Below, piece after piece: positions 45,402 through 54,580 of a DNA stretch of 64,000 bases; the stretch's first letter is position 1; each line of letters begins with the position of its first letter. A program made the position numbers and the translations under genes. The DNA lies in NCBI GenBank assembly GCA_007922195.1, contig ML682038.1, positions 997,208-1,061,207 on the forward strand, in the 5' to 3' direction. The stretch comes from Podocnemis expansa (Eukaryota; Chordata; Testudines; Podocnemididae). The notes below the pieces were generated by a model that was not told where the DNA came from, did not search any database, and was given only the letters and a program-made list of their open reading frames with translations.

Positions 45402-45536
45402 GGTAGCCATGTTAGTCTAGTTCAGCAACACAAGCAAGGAGTCCTGTGGCACTTAAAGGCTAAAATCATGCCATAAATAAATTTGTTAGTCTTTAAGTGC
45501 CACAGGACTCCTTGCTATCACTGCCCCTTTAGAACA
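45402..45536. mobile_element. PLE-derived short inverted dyad
   Basis: The left half GTTCCAGAGGGGTAGCCATG, TTAGTCTAGTTCAGC, AGCAAGGAGTCCTGTGGCAC is mirrored by AATAAATTTGTTAGTC, TTAAGTGCCACAGGACTCCT and GCCCCTTTAGAAC. It has lost the TCTAGTTCAGC complement on the right. Its compactness (about 135 bases) makes it nearly a pure palindrome. Confidence 0.75.
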
Positions 45537-45544
45537 GGTAATTA

Positions 45545-45912
45545 CAGCTAGTCCTCACTTAGTGACCTACTCGTTTAGTGACCCCTCAGAGTTATGACCG
45601 GCTCTCTGATGAGTTGGTATTATGGCAATGTACGAGAACTCGCATCAACTCTCTCAGATTACCTATATTTACAGTACACTATGCAAACTAAGTTCAGTAC
45701 ATTAGAGCTTAAAACATTTAAAATATATATTAAAAATGTTATAAATGATGAAAAGGTGACATTAAAACTATCTACCGATGGTTGAAAAACCCACTACCAG
45801 TAAAGTACATTATGCCTGAAATACCGGTAAGGGCTGCTCCTCGTTTAGTGACCAATTCGTTTATCAACCGGGTTTCAGGAACGGAACCCGGTCACTAAGT
45901 GAGGACTACCTG
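45545..45912. mobile_element. Pogo/Tigger-like MITE with near-perfect TIRs
   Basis: The ends CAGCTAGTCCTCACTTAGTG (plus ACC) and GGTCACTAAGTGAGGACTAC (plus CTG) are inverted with one mismatch in about 23 bases and are bounded by TA at 45543-45544 and 45913-45914. The motif CGTTTAGTGACC also occurs in direct orientation near both ends (about 45570 and 45842). A 63-codon open frame inside shows no transposase motif. TA duplication and CAG ends fit the pogo branch of Tc1/mariner, whose transposase would act in trans. Confidence 0.85.
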
Positions 45913-46265
45913 TAGCTATATTAGCATTGTTAATATGATACATCAAAGGTCCATCTAGATGTTAATGTTCCATTTTGACCTCTTCAAATAGGAGAATAGT
46001 AACATAAGGAAGCAGTTCACTTAACCTTGATAACCTCTAACAAGATATGTGTAAACATCATCAAGAGACCATTAACAATAGACATGCATATCAAAGCCCT
46101 AGCCTACTTGTAACACTAACATTGTATTTTCCTATAATACGCTTTTAAAGGTTAGCTTTGGGTCATGTATTTTATAAGATGGCTTGGCCTTTTTAGGCCT
46201 AGCATGGCAAAGCCATCGTATCTTTAAAAAAAAAAAAAAAAAAAACAGGGAAAGCTCCTGTGAAC

Positions 46266-46462
46266 AGTGGGTTACTTACCAGTAACTGTTCTCCTTCAAA
46301 ATGGACACATACATTCAGTTACAGGTGTCTAAGTGCTGCAGCGCACGATAGCTCGGAAAGTCTTTAGCCTTAGCCTGTCAGGTCAGGGCACATGGCCAAC
46401 ACCTCTTCTGTGCCGTGACTGAGGCTATGTAGGTGACCATGACCCTGACCCTCCCAGTCCCT
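46266..46462. repeat. DIRS right (3') terminal repeat with extension
   Basis: The segment begins with the extension GTGGGTTACTTACCAGTAAC, absent from the other end. It continues with ACATTCAGTTACAGGTGTCT, AAGTCTTTAGCCTTAGCCTG and TAGGTGACCATGACCCTGAC. From about 46291 on it is the reverse complement of 51769-51947, with mismatches. The unequal ends are diagnostic of DIRS elements. Confidence 0.88.
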
Positions 46463-46530
46463 TATTCCTTCACCAACTCTGGTTAGCGGGGACAGTTGGA
46501 GGGATCTGAATTTTTGTGAGCAGCCCATCT

Positions 46531-46606
46531 CAAAGAAGGACAGTTACTGGTAAGTAACCCACCCTTCTTCTTTGAGCACTACTCACGTCATTCAGTTACA
46601 GGTGAT
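46531..46606. repeat. DIRS internal complementary region
   Basis: The first half, ACAGTTACTGGTAAGTAACC with CACC (about 46539-46564), is the inverse of the right-end extension at 46266-46296. The second half, CTTCTTCTTTGAGCACTACT with CACGTCATTCAGTTACAGG, matches the inverse of the left terminus at 51905-51947. The block thus joins the outermost sequence of both ends, as expected if it templates completion of the ends and circle closure. Confidence 0.88.
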
Positions 46607-46637
46607 TGCTAGCCATACCCAAGGATGGTGGGAGGAG

Positions 46638-47669
46638 TTACAGTCTGGCCACGCTGAGTATGGCTCTGCCCAACGTGGCATCCTCTCTAGCCTGTTGGAC
46701 GATAGTGTAGTGCATCTTGAAGGTATGCACCGACAACCATGTAGCTGCCCTGCAGATCTCCTGGATCGGGACCTTGGTGAAGAAGGCTGTTGATGAAGCC
46801 TGGGCCCTGGTAGAATGAGCCCTGACAGTCCCCAGGAGGGGCATATTCAACCTTCTGTAGCAGTCTTTGATACAGTTTACTATCCACCTGGAAATGCACT
46901 GTGAGAACCCAGGTGACCTGTTTTGCATTTAAAGACTGCCACAAAAAGTTGGGAAGCCCTGCGGAATGGACGCGTGCCCTCAATACATCAAGAGCACCTT
47001 TTTCACATCCAAGGTGTGCCACCTCCTCTGGTTTTCCATATCCTGAGGGTCTGGAAAGAATACAGGCAAGCAAATGTCCTGATTAAGGGGAAACTACCCT
47101 AGGCAGGAAGGATGGGTGGGGATGCAGCACCAGTTTATCAGGAAAAAAAACTCATATACGGGGGGTTCTGAGGAAAGGGTCTTCAATTCTGAGACCCTTC
47201 TAGCCGAGGTAATTGCCACCAAAAAGGCTACCTTCCAAGCAAGGACTAGTAAGGCGCATGAGTCCAAAGGTTCATAAGGAGGCTCCGTCAGTGCACGGAG
47301 CACCACATTAAGATCCCATTGAGGGATAGGTTCAAGGGGTTGCAAGAAGAGTCTTTCAAAACCCTTCAAAAACCTAGTGGATATAGGATGGGAGAAAACA
47401 GGGAGACCATCCACCTTCTCGTGGAGGGCCAAAATCACCGCTAGGTGGATTCTCAGAGAGGAAAGGGAGAGGCCCTTGTCTCTAAGGTCCAACAGATAAT
47501 CAAGGATTAGGTGCAGGGGGACCAGTGTAGGCTTGACCGCTTTACCTTGAGCCCAGCTGGAGAACTGTTTCCATTTGGCTGTATAAGTGGACCTAGTGGA
47601 TGATCTTCTGCTACCAACCAATACCCATTGACGCTGTCCGAGCAGAGCCTTTTTTGCTCTCTGAGCCAA
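46638..47669 (-). pseudogene. DIRS tyrosine recombinase
   Basis: The N-terminal frame 47094-47669 has SSTRSTYTAKWKQFSSWAQG (core-binding domain) and, near its end, PQWDLNVVLRALTEPPYEPL and VAITSARRVSELKTL, where the box-A catalytic arginine is present. The frame breaks at about 47160. The C-terminal part continues at 46638-46928 with RAHSTRAQASSTAFFTKVPI, QEICRAATWLSVHTF and a final HY, giving the H-x-x-R, W/H and nucleophilic tyrosine positions. In an active element this enzyme would integrate the circular cDNA. The catalytic residues survive but are split over frames with at least one stop between. Confidence 0.88.
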
Positions 47670-47689
47670 GCAGTCTCCAGGCTGTCAGA

Positions 47690-48030
47690 TGCAGGAGACT
47701 GGGGTTCGGGTGCCACAGGTGCCCCAAGTCTTGTGTTAGGAGGTCCGCTGACAGTGGAAGGTGGAGTGGAGTGTCTATGAACAGGTCATGTAGGAGTGAG
47801 TGCCAGTGTTGTCGGGGCAATCCAGAGCTATCAGTATTATGTTCACTCCATCCGTTTTGGCCTTCAAAAGGACCCTGAGTATCAATGGAACCGGTGGGAA
47901 GGCATACACTAGAGGACACGACCACCTGCGGAGGAAGGCATCCGTGAGTGATCCCTCCTCCCAACCCCTGAGGGAGCAGAAATACTGACATTTGTGGTTC
48001 TGTCATGTCGCAAATAGGTCCACTTGGGGT
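47690..48030 (-). pseudogene. DIRS linker between RNase H and recombinase
   Basis: The minus-strand frame 47611-48006 contains LPRQHWHSLLHDLF, PLHLPLSADLLTQDLGHL and HPNPSLLHLTAWRL, a block that follows RNase H in vertebrate DIRS elements and is often assigned to a methyltransferase-like or connection region. I cannot see methyltransferase motifs. Its frame differs from that of the RNase H segment. Confidence 0.6.
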
Positions 48031-48035
48031 GTTCC

Positions 48036-48350
48036 CTACTTGTTGATTAGGTGGGAGAACACCACGCTGCGGGGGGACAACTTGTGGTGAGCTAGGGGGT
48101 TTCTGCTGAGCAAGTCTGCCAGCTTGTTGTCCACTCCTGGTAGGTGTGCTGTCACCAGAGTGAAATTGTACTTCAGGGCTAATTCCCAGAGCCTGTACGC
48201 CTCCCTGCAGAGAGCTGGAGAGCGGACACTCCCTTGCCAGTTCATATAGAACATGGCTGCAGTATTATTCATTAGGACCTGGACCGACTTGCCTTGTATT
48301 CTGTCCAGAAAGATCTTGCAACCCAATCTGATGGCCTGCAGTTCTTTCAC
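48036..48350 (-). pseudogene. DIRS RNase H domain
   Basis: The frame reads KELQAIRLGCKIFLDRIQGK, then VQVLMNNTAAMFYMNWQGSV, and ends with TAHLPGVDNKLADLLSRN. The ELQA glutamate and the final aspartate of NKLADLLSR are in place. The central motif, usually TDN in this family, reads MNN, so one catalytic acid is lost. In an intact element this removes the RNA strand during cDNA synthesis. The upstream frame (48353-48700) is shifted. Confidence 0.85.
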
Positions 48351-48438
48351 ATTTATGTGAAGGAGGCTGTCTGCATGAGACCAAAGTCCTTGGGTGGAGA
48401 ACCCAGCTCCCCCCCCCCGCCCCCAAGATGTGGGCTCC

Positions 48439-49827
48439 TCACCCCAAAACTGAGGCGTCGGTGATCAGAGTTACTGTAGGAGTTGATGCTTGGAAGGGAA
48501 TTCCCCCCATGGCAAATAGGGGGTCCCTCCATATCTCTAGTGTCCCCAGGCTGTTCCAGGGAACTGACAGTACCTTGCACACAGGGTCTCTCTGTGGGTG
48601 AAATGCTGTGGAGCAGCCCTGAAGGGGCCTCATTCTCAAGCATGCCGTCCATATCACAGAGGCGGAGGCCACCATGTGCCCTAGAAGCTGTAAGCAGCAA
48701 TGGGCTGTGGTTACTTGGGATTCCTGCAGCTCTTCAATGATGGTGCAGATGGACTGAAATCTTGAGGGGGGCAGGAAAGCCCTCCCTTTGCAGGAGTTTA
48801 GGAGACCTCTGATGAACTCTATGCTTTGGGACGGGCGAAATTTTGACTTTTCTCGATTGACACAAAGACCCAGGTATACGCAGAGGCAGGTTACCACTCT
48901 GACACTGTGCTCTACCTGAGTTCTTGATTCCCCGTGTATCAACCAGTTGTCTAGGCAAGGATAGATCTTTATGCGCTGCCAGCGTAGGAAAGCAGCGACC
49001 GGTGCCATGCACTTTGTGAACACCCTGGGGCCAGAGAGAGCCCAAAGGGAAAGTGATGTGAACTGAAAATGTTTTACCCCCACCATGAACCTTAGATACC
49101 TTCTGTGGTGAGGATGTATTGCCATGTGAAAGTAAGAACCTCTTAGGTTGAGGGCTGCAAACCAGTCCCCAGGAGTCAGATATGAGACAATCTGAGACAG
49201 GGAGACCATGCGGAACTTTATTTTCCTTATATGTTTGTTTAAAGCTCTGAGATCTAGAATGAGTCTCAGGTCCCCGTTCAGTTTGGGCACCAGAAAGCAT
49301 CAGGAGTAGAACCCTCTTTCCCGCTCCAGTTTTGGGACCTTTTTCTCCCTCAGGGCCATAGAAACTGTCTCACATTCCATCTCAAGCATGCAGTCTAGTT
49401 CCTGGCTCCCGAGATTTAAGCAAGGGGGCACTTTTCTGTCCCAAAGAGTTGACCTAAACTGTATGAGATACCCTTTTGAGACCGTCTCGAGGACCCATTG
49501 GTTGATTGTGATGTCAGCCCAGCGGTGTGTGAATCGATGCAGGCGGTTGGCAAAGGTTGGGGACAAGGCTGTGGGTCCACTGCCCTTGAAGTAACTGTCA
49601 AAAATGCTGCTGCTTTTCCACTGAACGGTCAGTATCTTGCCCGTGCCCGCTAGGCTGCGAGGCTTGGGTTTTCCCATCCTTACTCGGACGAGACTTGTCC
49701 TTATCCAGGCCCCCTGAGTTGACGCCGGGGTTACTAGTAGGATCGGGAGAAGGAACCTTGCATCTGGACCTGCTGTTTTAGTTGTCGTAGCTGCTATTAC
49801 AGAAGTTGTTGAGATTTTGAGGGGCAC
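48439..49827 (-). pseudogene. DIRS reverse transcriptase with upstream connector
   Basis: The frame 49300-49827 includes FTHRWADITINQWVLETVSK and ends ERGFYS. A single in-frame TGA (49300-49302) separates it from the downstream part, which reads PKLNGDLRLILDLRALNKHI, then GDWFAALNLRGSYFHMAIHP, LSLWALSGPRVFTKC and KIYPCLDNWLIHGES. The palm motif usually written YLDDWL is CLDNWL here, so a catalytic aspartate is changed. The lineage-typical LDLRxLN and FxAxxLxxxYxHxxI patterns are clear. This domain would make cDNA from element RNA. It is inactive by both defects. Confidence 0.9.
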
Positions 49828-51747
49828 CGGGCAGGTTGCGGTGTGTACAGCCCCAGCAATCTGAGGGTGGCTCTTGAGTCCTTCATGCCATGCAGCTTGG
49901 CATCCGTGGACTCAGTGAAAAGGTCGGGGCCTTCAAATGGTAGGTCCTGAATGATGAACTGCATCTGTGGGGACAGGCACGAGCCCTGGAGCCAGGCAGA
50001 GTGGTGCATAGCCATGGTGGATGCCATGTTTTGTGAAGCTGTGTCAGGTGCATCCCAGGTGGACATCAGCGCATCATCTTCCTCCACCATCTCCTCAAAG
50101 TCCCTGAGATGGTCTTTAGACACATTATCGTGGAAGCCCTCTATGGCTCTCCAAGGGTTGTAAATGTATCTCACCATGAGGGTTGGGTGATTAGCGATAC
50201 ACTACCTCAGCCTTGCAGCTGCGTAAACCTTCCTACCGAATAAGTCAAGCTTTCTTGCTTCCTTATTCTTAGGAGTAAAGCCTGGCTGGCCTTGTCTCTC
50301 TTTTTGGTTGACTGCGTCCACCACCAGAGATCCCAGCGTAGGGTGTTGGAAAAGGAATGTGAACTTGTCCGATGGGACTTGATACTTGCAATCCACCACC
50401 TTGGACACCAGCAGAATTGAAGGTGGGGTCTGCCACCATGCCCTAGCGATTCTGTACACCCCTTCGTGAAGGGGTGGCTGGTGGAGCAACATCTCCAACA
50501 TCAAACAACGGGTCAGTCTCCTCCTGGACCACTCCCAGTTCTGTGCTGAGATTCGCTGCCATGCAGTGGAGTAAGTCCTGCTACATGCAGGGATCGTCCC
50601 TGTACTCATGGGGCCTTTGGAAGGTATGCTCGTATGGAAAGGATGACAAAGGGGCCCGAGATCTGCTGCACTGGGTGAAGTCTCTATCGGGCTCATCATT
50701 GGAGATATCCAAGGGGTCCGGGATGGAGACGGTACCGATCAGTGCCGAGAAGTTGAATTATCATCAACCATCAGTTTGAGCCATTCCTGCGACCAGTCAT
50801 TGAAAGAATCCCTGGTTGCGGTACAGCGTGAGGGATAGCAGCCCCTGTTCATCTGGGAAGCTTTTGCAGCACGGGAGGAACTAGGCTGCGGTGCCCTTAG
50901 TGGGGTTGCTGGGATCATACCCCTTCTCAGCTCAGGCATTGGGGAATGTTTTCGGTGATGCTTGCCTGCTCGTTCCCAGGTACTGGAGATAACTTTTGGA
51001 GAACCAGGGGAGCGAGTGGAGCCAGCAGACGACGATGAGTACAATCTGGACCTCCTTCTTCTAGGGCCCTGGGAGCACGGTACCAAAGGCTTGTGAGGAA
51101 CGGTCATCGGAATAATCGTCAGTACCGTTTCACGATGCCAGACAGGGACTCGACGGTGCCAAACTCAAGAGCAGTACCAGTCCCTGCGTTGATCGCTCCT
51201 TAGATGCAGGGGCCAGCTTACTCTTCGACTAGGTCTTCTTTGCCTGTACCAGAGCTGGGTCCTGGAACAGAGCCCGTGCAGTTGCTAGGGCCCCTGGTGT
51301 CGAAGATACGGAGAGCAGTCCCAGTCCCAACTCACATGAGGGGGAACACGGAGACAGAGGTGAACGGTGCCATGACAGTACCAGCGTTGATGCCGATCGC
51401 GGCTTCAGAGTCTGCACCGGGGATCAGCATCAGGCGGACTCCGGTGCAGGAGTCACCCTCAGTGCTAGTGGAGCGCTTGTAACCTGGGCGGCATCAGAGA
51501 CAGATGCGTGGTCCTCCGTGAGAGTGTGTAAGTGCCGCTCTCTATACTTGCGAGTCCTACGTTTGAAGGATTTGCAAATAGAACAATTCTCTACGAGGTG
51601 TGACTCACTGAGGCATTTCTTGTGGGGATTGTTGAGTGGAAAAGCTTTGCAACATAACGGACATGGTTTAAACCCTGGCATTTTAGTTTCCAACCAAAAA
51701 GGGCGACAGGCACTTGCTTGCACAAGTTTCGGCTGATCCAAAACCAT
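49797..51747 (-). pseudogene. DIRS gag
   Basis: The N-terminus (51430-51747) has a Cys/His-rich stretch, KPCPLCCKAFPLNNPHKKC and HLVENCSICKSFKRRTRKYR, typical of DIRS gag. The middle is broken by frameshifts (50739-51107 is one surviving frame). The C-terminal parts are PKNKEARKLDLFGRKVYAAA near 50210-50280 and IIQDLPFEGPDLFTESTDAK with LHGMKDSRATLRLLGLYTP near 49840-49960. Gag would package element RNA. At least three frames are needed to read it. Confidence 0.85.
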
Positions 51748-51768
51748 CGCCGAGGGTGGAAAAGGGAA

Positions 51769-51947
51769 CCGGGAGGGTCGGGGTCATGGTCACCTATGTA
51801 GCCACGGCCGCAGCACAGAGGGGGCTTGTTGGCCGTTTGCCCTGACCTGACAGGCTAAGGCTAAAGACTAAAGACTTTCCAAGCTACCGTGTCCTGCGGC
51901 ATGTAGATACCTGTAACTGAATGATGTGAGCAGTACTTGAAGAAGTA
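51769..51947. repeat. DIRS left (5') terminal repeat
   Basis: GTCATGGTCACCTATGTAGC, CTGACCTGACAGGCTAAGGC, TAAAGACTTTCCAAGCTACC and GATACCTGTAACTGAATGAT pair with 46291-46462. The repeat ends near CAGTACTTGAAGAAG without the extension found at the other end. A nearly duplicated AAAGACTAAAGACT is a small local expansion. Confidence 0.88.
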
Positions 51948-52369
51948 TAACTTTATTGCAGAACTGTGTTAATCCTAAATTAGTAGGATCTATTTTGGCC
52001 ACTTTGTTTATATCAGTTTAGGAAAAGGACATGGTGCCAGACGAGTGAACCAATGGCATTATGATGAGGACAGCAAAGGAAGGTGGATCTCAGTGATTGT
52101 AATAACTGGGATGGTATTACACTTTTATTGGTTTTAAGTAAGATAGTAGTCTAGTGCATGCCAGAGGCAGTGGATGACATTCTCAAAAAAGAGCAAACCG
52201 GGTTTTTTGGGGGTTTTTTTGGAAAGGGTGTGGATGCACAGATCTTTACTAGATATAATAAACCAATGTTTAGCATGGCAATGACAACTTTACATACTTT
52301 TCATAGACTTGAGAAGGTTTTTGATGGCATTCATGGGATCGGTTTATCACTTTTTCTGTGGATTTATGG

Positions 52370-52558
52370 GAAGGGAAAAAAAAAAAAAAAAAAAAAAAAA
52401 AAACCAAGGAGTCCTGGGCACTTAAAGACTAACAGATTTATCCCAGTGGAATTTTCTCCCACGCAAGCTCATGCCCTAAATAAATTTGTTAGTCTTTAAG
52501 TGCCACAGGATTCCTTGCTTTTTTTTGTGAACTAGACTGACATGGCTGCCCCTTTGAG
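52370..52558. mobile_element. PLE-derived unit in LINE reverse transcriptase, 15-bp TSD
   Basis: A run of more than 20 A (52376-52402) is followed by CCAAGGAGTCCTGGGCACTT, AAAGACTAACAGATTTATCC, CGCAAGCTCATGCCC, TAAATTTGTTAGTCTTTAAG and GAACTAGACTGACATGGCTG. The flanks TCTGTGGATTTATGG (52355-52369) and TCTGTGGATTTGTGG (52559-52573) differ at one base. The long A-run next to the flank suggests either a slippage expansion or a poly(A)-like joint. Confidence 0.88.
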
Positions 52559-52671
52559 TCTGTGGATTTGTGGAAATCCTCTTCATGTAATTAACATCCT
52601 CAAAAGCTTTTGTTCCAACTTTACATGTAGTGTTGGTCATAGCAAGCTCAGTTTTGAAGTTAAAACAAGAC

Positions 52672-53690
52672 TGTGACACTTTATATCTGAAAAGACAAAA
52701 TCCCATAATCATCAATGTCACATAATATGTTCTGAACAAAGCGTGCCTTCTTGCATATTATTTTAAAGTCTTGATCTGCTAACCATTAATATCCTGTTAG
52801 ATTTTGGGTGCTACTATAGCATGTGAAGTTATAAAATATTATTGTAAATGCCACTAGAACATGTTGCAAGATGGGAAATTACCACAGTCTTTCAGGCACA
52901 ACAGTGGAGTGTGCAGACAGTGTTAATGGCTATTTCTTATCTATAAAAGAATAGATTCCACAAACAGAAATTGTTTACAGTGATAATTTTACCATAGGAA
53001 ACACCTTCACAAGAGGCAGAAGCCACCGCATCATGTTCATGCACTGTTCTAGCAAGCAGAAAGAGACTGTAAAAAAGGGAGTGTGACATCATCATTTGGC
53101 TCAACTCCCATTTAACTGAATACCTGAAAGGTCCTCTGGAAGATAAAAGGACTTTTAAAGAGAGAGGGGAGTCCCTGGCAGAGAAGGTTGACCAGCCTGT
53201 GTTTTTAAGAACCTGCTTGTGCCAGCTAACAAGGATGAGACATTGCTAATTCAAGGTCTTTTTATTGTGTAAATTTAGACTGCAATCTTAGGTTTATTTT
53301 TTTCACTAACCTCTTTTAATCTCTTTACACTTGCCACTTAAAATGTATTTGTCTGTAGTTAATAAACTTCTTTAATGTTTATCTTAACCTGTGCATCTTT
53401 GAGTGAGGTGAAAGGCTGTGTAAATGCAATATGTGTCAAGCATTTGTGGTTTATTGCAGAGGGAGAGGGAGCCCAAACTGCTGAGAAATTGGTTTTGGTG
53501 GTATCCCAGCTCCCAGAGATGTTCCAGGGACTCTGCATACCATCCCAGGAGCACAGAGGGATGTGTTTATGTCTGAAATCCCCTTTAAATTGCCATTGGT
53601 TGATGTTAAAGGATATGCCAAGAGGCCTTAGATGGACACCCTTCTCATCCCTTGAATACTAGGATTTCATGGATGTTCTTGCTGTCTTAT
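52672..53690 (+). mobile_element. Endogenous retrovirus LTR-like insertion in LINE
   Basis: The segment starts TGTGACACTTTATATCTGAA. It contains GATCTGCTAACCATTAATAT, CAACTCCCATTTAACTG and ACTTGCCACTTAAAATG, and a polyadenylation-like AGTTAATAAACTTC at 53360-53372, all consistent with a gamma-type sauropsid LTR as I know them. The LINE reading stops just before it and resumes near 53700. The right edge was not resolved and no target duplication was confirmed. It would be a solo LTR without coding sequence; the open frame 53375-53662 is incidental. Confidence 0.6.
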
Positions 53691-54060
53691 CATGTACCTG
53701 TCACCATATACAAGGGAAAATAATCTGACTAAACATAGTCAGCCAGCAAATTGGACTGAAAAGCAACAACAGTAAGACAGATATCATGACTTTTAATATT
53801 GCCTCACCAGTACAGATTGAGGATTGTGTCCATGCTACTATAGAATATTCACACACCTGGGCAGTACCATCAGCCAGGATATTGTAATTTCATTTCTGGA
53901 ATGTTAAATGGACGGTAACCAACTACAGAACTATTAATGAGACAGAAAAAGTGTTTCATAGCCCTACTAAGAATAACTAAAAGTAGAGACCTTAGAGTTT
54001 AAAACCTCAGCAATTTTAAGAGATGTGGTCTGACGGAGTAGAGAAGTGGGGAATTCATTC

Positions 54061-54428
54061 TAGAAATAGTGATGCAGAATGTATATTATTGTTTGTTTGG
54101 GGGGGTATTTTTTTATTTTTATTGGTATGATATCTTGATGTTCTAAATGAAATCACAACCCCATTCTTCAAGACACTGTGTAAAATATAAAATTATTTTA
54201 CTAGTGCAAAAACAAAAAAAAAAAAGACAAAATATTAAGGCTTAGGAGGCTTCTTCTTTTCCAGTCTTGGGCTCATTTCTTTTAATGTTCTAACAAGGCA
54301 CCACTTCTCCCTCAACAATTTGCACAACTTTACATTTAAATCCAGATTCACACTGACTGATTTTGCAGCATTGGAAAAAATTAACTTTGTACAGTCTGAG
54401 CTTAAGACACAGATTCTAGTCTTGGTTT
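54061..54428. other. Unassigned sequence
   Basis: AT-rich with a G-run/T-run patch near 54101-54120 and an A-run at 54211-54223. No feature is recognised. Confidence 0.35.
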
Positions 54429-54580
54429 AGAATCATAGAAACTGGAAGAGACCACAAGAGTCCAGTCTACTGCACCCATGGTAGGACCAAGTACCCTCTT
54501 CAACTATCCCTGACAGGTGTTTGTCTAACCTACTCTTAAACACAGCCAGTGATGGTTTCTACCCTTCAGTCTATGCAACT
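54429..54580 (-). mobile_element. CR1 3' end, minus strand
   Basis: AGAATCATAGAAACTGGAAG, AGACCACAAGAGTCCAGTC, TGCACCCATGGTAGGACC and CTGACAGGTGTTTGTCTAAC match the reverse complement of a CR1 3' untranslated end whose terminal ATTCTATGATTC-like tail faces left. The copy is short, as most CR1 insertions are. Confidence 0.7.

Larger units (their letters stand above)
44660..46215 (+). repeat. LTR-like repeat, copy 2, interrupted twice
   Basis: The first 500 bases align with 7310-8110 (for example CTTTAGTAACTAAAACTAAA and TTTCCAGTAGAATTTGAAG). After interruption by a PLE unit (45402-45536) and a pogo-like MITE (45545-45912), the sequence 45925-46210 (AAGCAGTTCACTTAACC, ATCAAAGCCCTAGCC, AACACTAACATTGTATTTTC) looks like its continuation. 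This is probably a retroviral solo LTR, but the TG/CA ends were not established. An A-tract at 46226-46245 and the DIRS element follow. Confidence 0.5.
46266..51947 (-). mobile_element. Near full-length DIRS-type tyrosine-recombinase retrotransposon
   Basis: The 5.7-kb unit on the minus strand has inverted terminal repeats (about 46291-46462 and 51769-51947) and, in order, gag, reverse transcriptase, RNase H, a linker and tyrosine recombinase, plus an internal complementary region near its 3' end. This is the canonical DIRS layout. DIRS elements lack the integrase and protease of retroviruses and are thought to integrate a circular DNA by recombinase without target duplication; none is seen here. 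Stops, frameshifts and altered catalytic residues show it is dead. It sits between an LTR-like repeat and LINE sequence. Confidence 0.92.
51955..54060 (+). pseudogene. RTE-like LINE, interrupted by a PLE unit and an LTR
   Basis: The first block (51965-52369) reads DLFWPL and then, with frameshifts, AVDDILKKEQTGF and FHRLEKVFDGIHG. After a PLE unit it resumes at 52559 with WIYGNPLHVINILKSFCSNF and TCSVGHSKLSFEVKTRL, which precede the conserved RQGC segment. An LTR then intervenes. From about 53715, QQIGLKSNNSKTDIMTFNIA and later sequence correspond to the region following the catalytic FADD motif. The order and orientation fit one original LINE insertion with two later hits. The clade is RTE-like by motif impression only. 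Confidence 0.72.

Noticed and set aside
49388..50779. Plus-strand open frames across the DIRS gag region
   Set aside because: They are antisense shadows of the minus-strand gag and connector segments.
46266..51947. Reading the gag/pol block as an endogenous retrovirus
   Set aside because: No protease, integrase or envelope; a tyrosine recombinase and split inverted ends identify a DIRS-type element instead.
52376..52402. Long A-run as evidence of a processed pseudogene
   Set aside because: It sits at the start of a PLE-derived unit, and the sequence on its left is LINE reverse transcriptase, not a host mRNA.
53375..53662. 95-codon plus-strand open frame
   Set aside because: Lies within the LTR-like insertion downstream of its polyadenylation-type signal; no domain resemblance.
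7487..54000. The dispersed palindromic units as a CRISPR-like array or as tRNA-derived SINEs
   Set aside because: The units are scattered, not arrayed, have target duplications and no spacer regularity, and show no polymerase III boxes; their ends match a Penelope-like element.
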